Positions 17,589 to 24,981 of a DNA stretch of 64,000 nucleotides are shown one piece after another. A model generated the notes under the pieces. It was not told the origin of the DNA. It made no database searches and saw only the letters and a list, made by a program, of their open reading frames with translations. Position 1 is the first letter of the stretch; each line of letters opens with the position of its first letter. The stretch comes from RAM1 sp040376925 (lineage in GTDB: Bacteria; Pseudomonadota; Gammaproteobacteria; Burkholderiales; Burkholderiaceae_C), in contig JBEIPU010000001.1 in assembly GCA_040376925.1 (NCBI GenBank), forward strand, positions 24,883 through 88,882. The letters run 5' to 3'. The position numbers were made by a program, and so were the translations under genes.

Positions 17589-18329
17589 ATGATGAACAAG
17601 ACCGTGCTGGTGGTAGACGACCACCCGATGTTCCGTGATGCCATGACCCGCCTGGTTGAAGAGCCCGGCGGGCGTCGCGTGTTCTGCGCCGCCACTGCCG
17701 AAGAGGGCCTGCACAAGGTCCGCGAACATCCCGTGGATCTCGTGCTGCTGGACCTGGGCCTGCCCGGGGCGTCGGGCGTGGACGCGATCACGCTGTTCCG
17801 CCAGGCCAGCCACGCCGCTGTGGTGGTCGTGTCTGCGTCCGAGCACCGCCAGGAAATTGCCTCCGCCATGCGTGCCGGCGCAGGCGCGGTGGTGTCCAAG
17901 GGCGTCTCTCGCGAGGTGCTGCAGGCCGCGATAGAGCAGGCGCTGAACGGCACGCTGCAGCCCGCGGCCAATCACAAGTGGATCCGCCCGGCGGGGCAGC
18001 TGGCCGTGGGCCAGGAGCTGGGCCGGGGCCTGACCCCGCGCCAGCAGGAAATTGCCACGCTGCTCATGAACGGCCACCCCAACAAGGAAATCGGCATGCG
18101 CCTGGGTCTGGCGGAGATCACCGTCAAGACCCACCTGACCGCCATCTTCCGGCTGCTGGGCGTGGTCAACCGCACGCAGGCCGTGGTGGCGATCCGGCGC
18201 CTGGGTGTGGATTGCGCAGAGACCCGAACCCCACAGGTCACGTTGCCTGCGCCGCTGGGCGACCTGTCCACGCGGTTGCCCATGGAGTCAGGGCTGCGCC
18301 AGGCCGAAGGCTGGCGCGCCACCGCCTGA
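17589..18329 (+). CDS. LuxR/NarL-type response regulator
   Basis: A 246-residue protein. The receiver domain (residues 4-120) has the acidic pocket D10/D11, phosphorylation site D55 (VLLDLGLPG) and the conserved Lys in VSKGVS. A LuxR-type helix-turn-helix spans about 148-207 (LTPRQQEIATLLMNGHPNKEIG). About 35 extra residues follow, unusual for the family. A TTAGGAG ribosome site precedes the ATG. It is the partner of the kinase just upstream. It converges with the leftward secretion operon, ending 40 bases from its last gene. Confidence 0.92.
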   Translation: MMNKTVLVVDDHPMFRDAMTRLVEEPGGRRVFCAATAEEGLHKVREHPVDLVLLDLGLPGASGVDAITLFRQASHAAVVVVSASEHRQEIASAMRAGAGAVVSKGVSREVLQAAIEQALNGTLQPAANHKWIRPAGQLAVGQELGRGLTPRQQEIATLLMNGHPNKEIGMRLGLAEITVKTHLTAIFRLLGVVNRTQAVVAIRRLGVDCAETRTPQVTLPAPLGDLSTRLPMESGLRQAEGWRATA

Positions 18330-18369
18330 CGACGCGAAGCCTGCCAGCCCGGCTGTACGGGCGGCGCGC

Positions 18370-20331
18370 CTATCCGGACAAGGCCTGGACCTTGCGGGGC
18401 CCCAGCACGGCGCAAAGGCTGGTTGCCGCCTGAAACGGATCACCCGTCGCGGCCTTCACAAAGCCGTCCAGCTGCTGCGCGATCCCGCGCGGGTCGATCA
18501 GCGCGCCGCGCAGAGCCATGAGCGCGGCATGGAGCTTTTGCGCATCTGAGCGCAACGCCGGGGTCAGTTTTGCGATGTCAATCAGCTCTCTCATGGCATC
18601 CTCGAGCACAGGAACCTGCCTGGCCGCGTAGTTGACTTCTTCCAACGCCTTGCCCAGTTGCTCGATGTGGCCCGCGTTCTTGCCGTTTCCGCCGTGAACC
18701 TTGTCCGCCAGCGCCAAAGCCGCTGCCAGCGTCATCGTGATTCGCGTGGGCAACTGCGCTGACAAGGCCGTGACGCCTAACCCGTTTCGGAGTCTGTCAA
18801 GTTTCAAGACCTTGGGATCGCCGGTCAGCAAGGGTGAATGCTCCAGTTCAGCGGTGGTCCGTTTCACGGTTTCCAGCGCCAGGGCCAGCGGGCGCATCAC
18901 GTCAGGCAACTTGCGCAGGCGGTCCCCCATCTGCACGCCGGCCAGCAGTCTGTCAGCGGGTTTCGCAGTCTTGTCCGTGACGCCCGCGAGGGCATTGGCG
19001 TAGCCGGCAAGGTCATCCAGCGCCGATGTGTAGGTCGGCGAGATCTTGCTGGTTTCCTTTTCCAGCCTGTCGTCGCCGCGGGACAACCGGATTTGCGTTG
19101 CGAACGCCATGACAACTGGAAGGCCAGCGGGTGCTGGTTCGGGCAAAGGTTGCGCAACGAAGGGACGATCAAGGGCTGGTCCCGTTGCATCCGTTTGCCA
19201 GCACTCCAGCAGTTCGGCACGTGCACACAGGGCGCCAGCCTCCTGGTCAGCCGGCGGCAGGTTGCACCAATGCTGCATATGTCTGTCAATGCACGCCGCC
19301 ACGTCCGCGCCCTCTGCCTTGTGTCCGGATTCACGCAGCTCCCTGTCCAGGGCTTTCAAGATGTCATGCCCCAGCGGGCCACAGGCGTTCGGGGCGTTCG
19401 TCTGCATCTCGGCGCTGTGAAACGTGACCTGGCTTTCTTCAACACCGGCGGCCGCCAGCCGCGCCAGAAGCTCCTGATGGATGCGGTTGCCGCTGGGTGC
19501 ACTGGCATGGGTATCCACCACGTGGTAGTGCAGGCCGCCCGCGTTGTCTTTCCTGACGACAAGCGGCATCCAATGCGGGTAGCTTGTGTCACCGGTGTGG
19601 ATCCACGCAGCCTTGCAGGCCGGCCCGGCGCCGGCTCGCAACTCTGTCACGAGGTCTCTGAGAGGTTGGGTGAACATGGCGTTGACAACGTCATCCGTAC
19701 GGCCGGTGATGTTCATGTTCAGCGGCTTTGGGTACAGGGGTAGCGTTGACAGGCTCCTGGCTGCGCCCGTGAGTTCACGGTCATTGGCATAACGTCCGGA
19801 CGCCAGCAACTTGTCGCCGCTGTCCAAGGACGAGCCCCCCTGGCTGATCTGGCGCTCCAGGTAGGCCTGCGCGCGGTCCTGGGTCACCGGTACTCCGGCT
19901 GGCGGGTCGCAGCGCCCGCCCAGGTACGCGACCGTGGCTGACAGGGGTTGATCGCTGCCCCCTCGGGGCAACGCATTGGCGTTGAACACCAGCTCACACA
20001 TGCTGTGCGCGGCGGCTTTCAGGCAGGACCGCAGATCCTGTTTACCGTGATCGTTAAGCAGGTTCGCGCCGGCAAATTCGTTGGGGTTGGCATACAGCTG
20101 GCGCAAGGTCGCCTGGGCATGCTGGCCTTGGGGGCTGGTCCCTGCAGCCAGATTGACCAGCACGTCGATGGCGAGGTCCCGCTCCTCGCCCGCGAGCTGG
20201 GTGATATCGCATGCCAGTTGCCGGGGGTCCGCCACATCTGCGGGCACCTGCGCGGGTGCAGCGATCACGGATGGCAGCACGGGCTGCATGAATCGCGCAT
20301 ACGAATCAGGGATCTGCGTTGCAACTTTCAT
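18370..20331 (-). CDS. Candidate T3SS effector with CE-clan (ULP/SUMO-protease-like) cysteine protease centre
   Basis: A 653-residue protein from ATG 20331, which overlaps the acetyltransferase stop as ATGA. Residues 240-330 hold HW (His253), VVD (Asp273), EMQ (Gln310) and NACGPL (Cys317). This order and spacing match the His-Asp-Gln-Cys centre of Ulp1-type (C48) and related bacterial deubiquitinase or acetyltransferase effectors. There is no signal peptide or membrane segment. Residues 430-650 are helix-rich without a recognised domain. It is the last gene of the leftward secretion operon. It probably cleaves, or acetylates in the YopJ manner, a host ubiquitin-like or signalling protein. The family call rests on motif spacing only. 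Confidence 0.7.
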   Translation of the reverse strand: MKVATQIPDSYARFMQPVLPSVIAAPAQVPADVADPRQLACDITQLAGEERDLAIDVLVNLAAGTSPQGQHAQATLRQLYANPNEFAGANLLNDHGKQDLRSCLKAAAHSMCELVFNANALPRGGSDQPLSATVAYLGGRCDPPAGVPVTQDRAQAYLERQISQGGSSLDSGDKLLASGRYANDRELTGAARSLSTLPLYPKPLNMNITGRTDDVVNAMFTQPLRDLVTELRAGAGPACKAAWIHTGDTSYPHWMPLVVRKDNAGGLHYHVVDTHASAPSGNRIHQELLARLAAAGVEESQVTFHSAEMQTNAPNACGPLGHDILKALDRELRESGHKAEGADVAACIDRHMQHWCNLPPADQEAGALCARAELLECWQTDATGPALDRPFVAQPLPEPAPAGLPVVMAFATQIRLSRGDDRLEKETSKISPTYTSALDDLAGYANALAGVTDKTAKPADRLLAGVQMGDRLRKLPDVMRPLALALETVKRTTAELEHSPLLTGDPKVLKLDRLRNGLGVTALSAQLPTRITMTLAAALALADKVHGGNGKNAGHIEQLGKALEEVNYAARQVPVLEDAMRELIDIAKLTPALRSDAQKLHAALMALRGALIDPRGIAQQLDGFVKAATGDPFQAATSLCAVLGPRKVQALSG

Positions 20332-20954
20332 GCGCAACTCCCCGGCGCGATCAACGACAGCAACACGTTGTCCTTCCATTCCCCGTTGACCTTCATGAAG
20401 TCGCGCGAATAGCCTTCAATGCCAAACCCCAGGCGGCGCAGCACGGCGGCGCTGCGCAGGTTCCCGGGCTGGTGCGAGGCCAGGATGCGGTGCAGCTTGT
20501 GCCGCGCAAACATGGCCTGGATGGCCGGAGCCAGCGCGGCGCGCATCAGGCCGCGGCCCTGCAGCGCACGGTCCATGCGAAAGCCCAGCCAGCAGCAGTC
20601 GAATTCGTCGTGCACGATGCCCGAGAAGCTGATCACGCAGCCCGCCTCGGGCTGCGGGTTCGACTTGAGAAAGCCCATCAGAAAAACGCCAGTGCCGTCC
20701 TGAAAGGCGCGCTGCTGGTCCGCAAGCACCCGCTCCCAGAAAGCCGGATCGGTCATGCCCGGCTCCAATGACATGGCCAGCCTGAAGTGGTCGCCATTGC
20801 GCTGGTGCAGCCGGGCCAGCAGCGGCGCGTAGGCGGGCGTGACGGTCACAAGCTGCCAATCCGGTGTCTCCAGCCAGACAGCCCCGCGCTGAGGCGCGCG
20901 CGGCGCGGGCGGCCGCGTCGCCGCGCTCACAGGTCTTTCGTCCATCACGGTCAT
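20328..20954 (-). CDS. GNAT acetyltransferase, RimJ/RimL-like
   Basis: A 208-residue protein. A 28-residue Pro/Ala/Arg-rich leader precedes a GNAT fold with the acetyl-CoA loop GFRMDRALQGRGLMRAAL. The C-terminal segment (GFGIEGYSRDFMKVNGEWKDNVLLSLI) is typical of RimJ/RimL, enzymes that acetylate protein N-termini. It lies between the methyltransferase (9-base gap) and the protease-like gene (4-base overlap). It may modify a secretion component or the downstream candidate effector, but this is inference from position. Confidence 0.83.
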   Translation of the reverse strand: MTVMDERPVSAATRPPAPRAPQRGAVWLETPDWQLVTVTPAYAPLLARLHQRNGDHFRLAMSLEPGMTDPAFWERVLADQQRAFQDGTGVFLMGFLKSNPQPEAGCVISFSGIVHDEFDCCWLGFRMDRALQGRGLMRAALAPAIQAMFARHKLHRILASHQPGNLRSAAVLRRLGFGIEGYSRDFMKVNGEWKDNVLLSLIAPGSCA

Positions 20955-20963
20955 GGCGGCTCC

Positions 20964-22499
20964 TTACTTGCGGGGCTTCTGCGCACCGCGGTTGCCCAGC
21001 AGGCCCAGGCGCTGCCAGACGGGCACGGTGCTGCCCAGGAAATGCGCGGCGTGCTGTTCGTGTTCTTCCTGCGCCTGGGCGCTTGCACCCTGGGCCGTGA
21101 CGGCACGGCCCAGCTCGGCCGCGCTGCGCGCCCCGCCCTGCCAGGCCAGCCAGAACAGCCGCTCGATGGCGCTGGTGTCGATGCCATTGCCCGACACCGG
21201 CGATGCCAGGCAACGCAGCGTGCTGTCGGCCAGCGAGCGCTGGGCAACGGCTTCATTGAAGGCCTGGGCATGGTTATCGCGCACGCGCTGCGCGTCGTCT
21301 GCAAACACCGGGCAGATGTCGCGGCGCGCAATCAGGCGCGACAGGTTCAACACCAGGTCGTCCACCGCCCAGCCCGCCACCGCAGCGTCAGCACGCAGGG
21401 CGGCCAAAGCCAGCGGCTGGCTGGCGGCTGCCAGTTGGTCCAGCAGGGGGCGCAGGCGTGTCTCGTCCAGCGCCATCTTGCCGTAGGGCGTGGACAGGAA
21501 CATCGGCACATCGGCCACAGGACGGGCCAGCACCAGCTTCACCTCGTCCAGCGCGGCCAGTCGCTGCGCGGGCGTCAGCCGCAGCGAGCCGCGCGTGAAC
21601 ACGTCGCGCCGAAAGCGCCGGTTCAGCACGAAATCGGCCGCCGTCTCGCGCAGCGGCGCGCCCAGGCTCGCGTCCAGGAAGCCCGCGCCAGCCAGCCGGT
21701 CGCGCACCTCGCCGGCCACGTCCGACAGGTGGACCGAGCAGGCGAAATCCAGCCGCGCGGCCTGCAGTTGCTGCGCAATGTCGGCAAAGTAGCTCAGGCA
21801 CCACGACTGGTTGAAGTACTCATGCGCCAGGCTGCCCGGGTCCTGGCGCAGCATGTCGTCCAGCGCCTGGCTGGCGCGCATGTTCTCGGTAAAGAACGCG
21901 CTGCCATGGCGGCGCAGCGCCTGCACAAACTTCAGCGCACCGGCAATGCGCGCGGGCGTGGCCGCGCCGGGGGCGCCGGCATGGTCGGTGTGCAGGTACA
22001 GCAGGTCGCGCAGGGGCTTTTCGGCGTTCCAGCCGGGCAACACGTTGTAGCTCATGAAGACCGCGCCGCCGGGCTTGAGCTTGCGGCGCATGAATTCGAC
22101 CAGCGCATGCTGCGCGGCCGGGCTGACCCACGACCAAACGCCGTGCAGCACGATGAAATCAAAAGGCGGCGTCGGCGTGTCCAGCATCGCCTCGAAGCCC
22201 AGGTCCAGCCACTGGGCGCTGACGCCCGACTGGCGTGCCAGTGCCCGCGCGTTCAGCGCATGGTCGGGGTTGAAGTCGGTTCCCCAGAACTCGCCGCGGG
22301 GGTTGGCCGCGGCGTGCAGGTTGGCCGACACACCCTGGCCGTAGCCCATCTCGCAGTAGGTGTAGGCGCTGCCGTCCGACGGCAGCGCCAACCCGTTGAC
22401 GAGCAGGTGCCAGCGCAGGTATGGCGGCGCCAGCTCGTGGAAGTAGCCGTGGGAATAGGTGATGTCGGCTACATAGCCGTCGGCCCAGTCGCGTTTCAT
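20964..22499 (-). CDS. SAM-dependent methyltransferase with C-terminal methyltransferase-regulatory domain
   Basis: A 511-residue protein from ATG 22499. Residues 45-180 form a class I Rossmann methyltransferase with motif I EMGYGQG (50-56), an acidic post-I region (GTDFNP) and FIVLHGVWSWV. Residues 200 and on match the methyltransferase-regulatory domain architecture, then a helical tail. Such proteins occur near surface-structure genes, but their substrates are mostly unknown. It sits inside the secretion operon after sctF and the 93-residue gene, so a secreted or structural protein is a plausible substrate. Confidence 0.8.
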   Translation of the reverse strand: MKRDWADGYVADITYSHGYFHELAPPYLRWHLLVNGLALPSDGSAYTYCEMGYGQGVSANLHAAANPRGEFWGTDFNPDHALNARALARQSGVSAQWLDLGFEAMLDTPTPPFDFIVLHGVWSWVSPAAQHALVEFMRRKLKPGGAVFMSYNVLPGWNAEKPLRDLLYLHTDHAGAPGAATPARIAGALKFVQALRRHGSAFFTENMRASQALDDMLRQDPGSLAHEYFNQSWCLSYFADIAQQLQAARLDFACSVHLSDVAGEVRDRLAGAGFLDASLGAPLRETAADFVLNRRFRRDVFTRGSLRLTPAQRLAALDEVKLVLARPVADVPMFLSTPYGKMALDETRLRPLLDQLAAASQPLALAALRADAAVAGWAVDDLVLNLSRLIARRDICPVFADDAQRVRDNHAQAFNEAVAQRSLADSTLRCLASPVSGNGIDTSAIERLFWLAWQGGARSAAELGRAVTAQGASAQAQEEHEQHAAHFLGSTVPVWQRLGLLGNRGAQKPRK

Positions 22500-22524
22500 G
22501 ACGGTGTCTCCTTGCGCCCGCGGT

Positions 22525-22806
22525 TCAGACCTTGATGCCCTGCTCCTTGGCACGGGTCAACTGGTCGTTGCGGATGTCGCCCTGCGGCACCAATGACTGC
22601 ATCGCCTGCGGCGCGGGCAGCAGGTTCAGCAGCAGCGGATTGGTGTCCAGATGGTCCAGCAGCGCCTTGTGCAGGTTGTCCTTGTCCTGCTGGCTGACAG
22701 TGACCTGCTCGTTGACCCGCGAGGCGGCGGCGCTGCCTGCAGGCTCGGGCGGTCTTGCCGTGGCAGGACTCACATAGGTCGAGGATGGGGTTCGGATGTC
22801 GCTCAT
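22525..22806 (-). CDS. Small unknown protein of the T3SS operon
   Basis: A 93-residue protein I do not recognise. The first 30 residues are Ser/Thr/Pro/Ala-rich and probably disordered, as in T3SS export signals. Residues 38-70 look helical (DKDNLHKALLDHLDTNPLLLNLL). It has a good CAGGAGA ribosome site and no signal peptide. It lies 31 bases after sctF and 25 bases before the methyltransferase. It could be a secreted early substrate, a chaperone or an assembly factor. Confidence 0.6.
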   Translation of the reverse strand: MSDIRTPSSTYVSPATARPPEPAGSAAASRVNEQVTVSQQDKDNLHKALLDHLDTNPLLLNLLPAPQAMQSLVPQGDIRNDQLTRAKEQGIKV

Positions 22807-22837
22807 GCGCTTCTCCTGGTGATGGAAGCCGGACGCA

Positions 22838-23095
22838 TCAGAAGTTGCGCACGACGTTGTTGCAGGCTTCGGCGACCTGCTTGGCGATCGCAGACGTGCA
22901 CTGGATCGTCGTTCCGTGCTCCTGCATCACGATCTGCAGTTGCATCAAATCGATCGCGCTGGCGTCGGCGTTCATGGTGTTGAGCGTTTGACGCATGGCC
23001 AATTCGGACGACTTGGCTGTCGGCAGCAGGTTGGCGGCGACCAGGCCGAGCGTTACCTTGTCTGTCGCCGCGACCTGGGTGATGGTGATGGCCAT
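22838..23095 (-). CDS. sctF: T3SS needle subunit SctF (YscF/BscF-like)
   Basis: An 85-residue protein, close to the roughly 80-90 residues of needle subunits, with a strong AAGGAGA ribosome site. It is predicted as two helices around a short turn (LNTMNADASAIDLMQLQ) and ends in the amphipathic segment AIAKQVAEACNNVVRNF that resembles the conserved needle C-terminus. Needle subunits polymerise helically on the outside of the cell. Order D-E-F matches the ysc and bsc loci and supports the call; similarity alone is weak. Confidence 0.7.
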   Translation of the reverse strand: MAITITQVAATDKVTLGLVAANLLPTAKSSELAMRQTLNTMNADASAIDLMQLQIVMQEHGTTIQCTSAIAKQVAEACNNVVRNF

Positions 23096-23116
23096 GGTGT
23101 TTCTCCTTGTTGCAGG

Positions 23117-23404
23117 TCAAAAAAGCTGCTGGCGGTGTGCAACACCACTGCCGGCAGCGGGTAATGAAGCGGGCGCCGGCGCCCGCAGGTGCAAGACGGC
23201 CTGAGCGGCGCAGACGGCCTTGAGGCCCGCTAGCGTTGCATTGAATTCATCGCGCGGCAGCGGCCGGGCGAGCTGGCCGCGCAACCGGGCCTCGGTCTGC
23301 TGCAGGTCCTGCAGCAGCTGGCGGCGCAGGCTGCCGTGCGCGTCGGCCGCAAGCCCCGCGTCCAGTTCGGTCTCGAAAATTTCCGTGATGGGACCGGTCT
23401 GCAT
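23117..23404 (-). CDS. YscE/SsaE-like needle co-chaperone
   Basis: A 95-residue protein from ATG 23404 with a GAGGTG ribosome site; a GTG at 23413 would overlap the sctD stop as GTGA. Residues 10-75 are predicted to form a helical hairpin (SLRRQLLQDLQQTEARL, then NATLAGLKAVCAAQAVLHL), as in YscE. In ysc systems YscE and YscG hold the needle subunit monomeric in the cytosol. The gene lies between sctD and sctF, exactly where yscE stands. Confidence 0.65.
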   Translation of the reverse strand: MQTGPITEIFETELDAGLAADAHGSLRRQLLQDLQQTEARLRGQLARPLPRDEFNATLAGLKAVCAAQAVLHLRAPAPASLPAAGSGVAHRQQLF

Positions 23405-23409
23405 GGGGT

Positions 23410-24981
23410 TCACCTCGTCAGTACGGCGCGGCGCGCGCCGTTTTCAAACACAACCTGGCTGACGCTCACGGCTGACAGCCGCCAGCCCTGCGACACAGCG
23501 CCATGCGCGAGCTTTTCTCCGTTGGTCAGCAGCACGTACGGCATGTCCCCCCCGACCACGCTGCGCACGGTGAAAGGCAGGGTGGGCGCGGCGCTGGCGG
23601 CCGCCGGCGCCACCGTGGCCACGGACGCCGGAGCCCCAGCCTGCACGATGTCCAGCCGGGCCCGCAGCGGCACGGGGTTCGCCTGCGTTGCAGCCATGAG
23701 CGTGCGTTCCCAGTGGGGCACGTCGCGCTGGTGCAACTGCACGGTGATCTGCATGGCGCCGTCACCCCATTCGCCGCTGGCCTGCCAGCCCTGCTGACGC
23801 AGCTCGGCCAGCAGGCGCATGCCCGCGTCCTGCGGGGTGGACACGGCGTTGTCCCAGCCGCGTACGTGGGGGAACGACCGGGCCAGCGCAGCCAGCAATG
23901 TGTCACGCGCGGCCGCGCTGTCCATGGCGCCCTCGATGCGAAAGCGGCCCTGCCCGCCGGGGTGCAGGCTGAGCGCCGCGCGCTGCTCTTGCGCCAGGCG
24001 CGCCAACGCGGGCGCCACCTCGTCGCGCAAATCACTTTCAGTGGTCAGGCGCAAGGCCGGGCGCGGGCGGATGCGCGACAGCGCGGCAGACAACGCCTCG
24101 CCTTCGGTTTCGCTCATGACCGGCGCATGCACCAACCAGCCTGCGCCGGTATGTTCAACCTTGGCCTGGCCGTCCAAGCCCGCGCTCTTCAGCGCGGCAT
24201 CAATCGCCTGCTTTTGCGACATGTCGGGCTGCCCAGGTGCAAGCGACGCGGCGGCCGCAACAGGATCGTCCACAGTGCCAGCACCCAGGTCCACCGCGGC
24301 GGGCATCTGGCCCGAGCCGGCCGGCCAGGCGAACCACATCAGCGCCGACATCAATGGCGCCAGCAACGCCGTGGCGGGCAGCAGGCGGTGGCCTTGCGCC
24401 CGCTGGCCGGATTCGCCCACGGGCTGCGCAGGGGCCGGCAGTTGCGGCTCCAGCGCAGGTGCATGCGGCACCAACACCAATTGCTCCAGCGTCGGCCAGG
24501 GCGCCAGCGCGTCGTCCACGGCCACCACGATGGGCCCCATAGGGACGGCCTTGCCGGACTCCAGCCGCATGGGCGCCAGCACCGGCTCCCCGCCCTCCTG
24601 AGCCACCCAGTCCAGCTGCCAGCCGCCGTCCGTGCGCGACAGCCGGGCGTGGTGCGGCTGCACGCCCGCATCCGTCAGGACGAAGTCGCAATCGTCCAGC
24701 GCGCCCAGCAGGTAAGCGTCGCCGTCCAGCGGCGCGCAAGCGCCCGCGTGCATGCCGCTCAGGATGCGCAGTTGCAACACGGGCCCGGGCTCCACCGGCC
24801 CTGCGGCGGGTGGCTCGCCGTCATCCATGATGTGCAGGCCCCCGGTGCCGCCAGTGCCTTCGTCCAGTACGTCCAGGACTTCTGGCAGTGGCTCGGTCAC
24901 CTGTGCAGTCACTTGTGCGGGCGTGTGCGTGGGCTCATAGGCCACCATGACATCGTCATCGGACAGATCGGTATCGCTCAT
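23410..24981 (-). CDS. sctD: T3SS inner-membrane ring protein SctD (YscD/BscD)
   Basis: A 523-residue protein. An acidic N-terminal extension (1-65) precedes a cytoplasmic FHA domain (about 68-155). One membrane helix follows at about 200-220 (LLPATALLAPLMSALMWFAW), then a periplasmic part with successive ring-building/BON-like modules. SctD forms the outer concentric ring of the basal body in the inner membrane. Start and stop overlap sctV and the yscE-like gene. The acidic N-terminal extension is longer than in YscD. Confidence 0.9.
   Translation of the reverse strand: MSDTDLSDDDVMVAYEPTHTPAQVTAQVTEPLPEVLDVLDEGTGGTGGLHIMDDGEPPAAGPVEPGPVLQLRILSGMHAGACAPLDGDAYLLGALDDCDFVLTDAGVQPHHARLSRTDGGWQLDWVAQEGGEPVLAPMRLESGKAVPMGPIVVAVDDALAPWPTLEQLVLVPHAPALEPQLPAPAQPVGESGQRAQGHRLLPATALLAPLMSALMWFAWPAGSGQMPAAVDLGAGTVDDPVAAAASLAPGQPDMSQKQAIDAALKSAGLDGQAKVEHTGAGWLVHAPVMSETEGEALSAALSRIRPRPALRLTTESDLRDEVAPALARLAQEQRAALSLHPGGQGRFRIEGAMDSAAARDTLLAALARSFPHVRGWDNAVSTPQDAGMRLLAELRQQGWQASGEWGDGAMQITVQLHQRDVPHWERTLMAATQANPVPLRARLDIVQAGAPASVATVAPAAASAAPTLPFTVRSVVGGDMPYVLLTNGEKLAHGAVSQGWRLSAVSVSQVVFENGARRAVLTR

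Noticed and set aside
20787..22535. A 582-codon open frame opposite the methyltransferase
   Set aside because: Antisense shadow with no domain; the methyltransferase frame has clear SAM-binding motif and start site.
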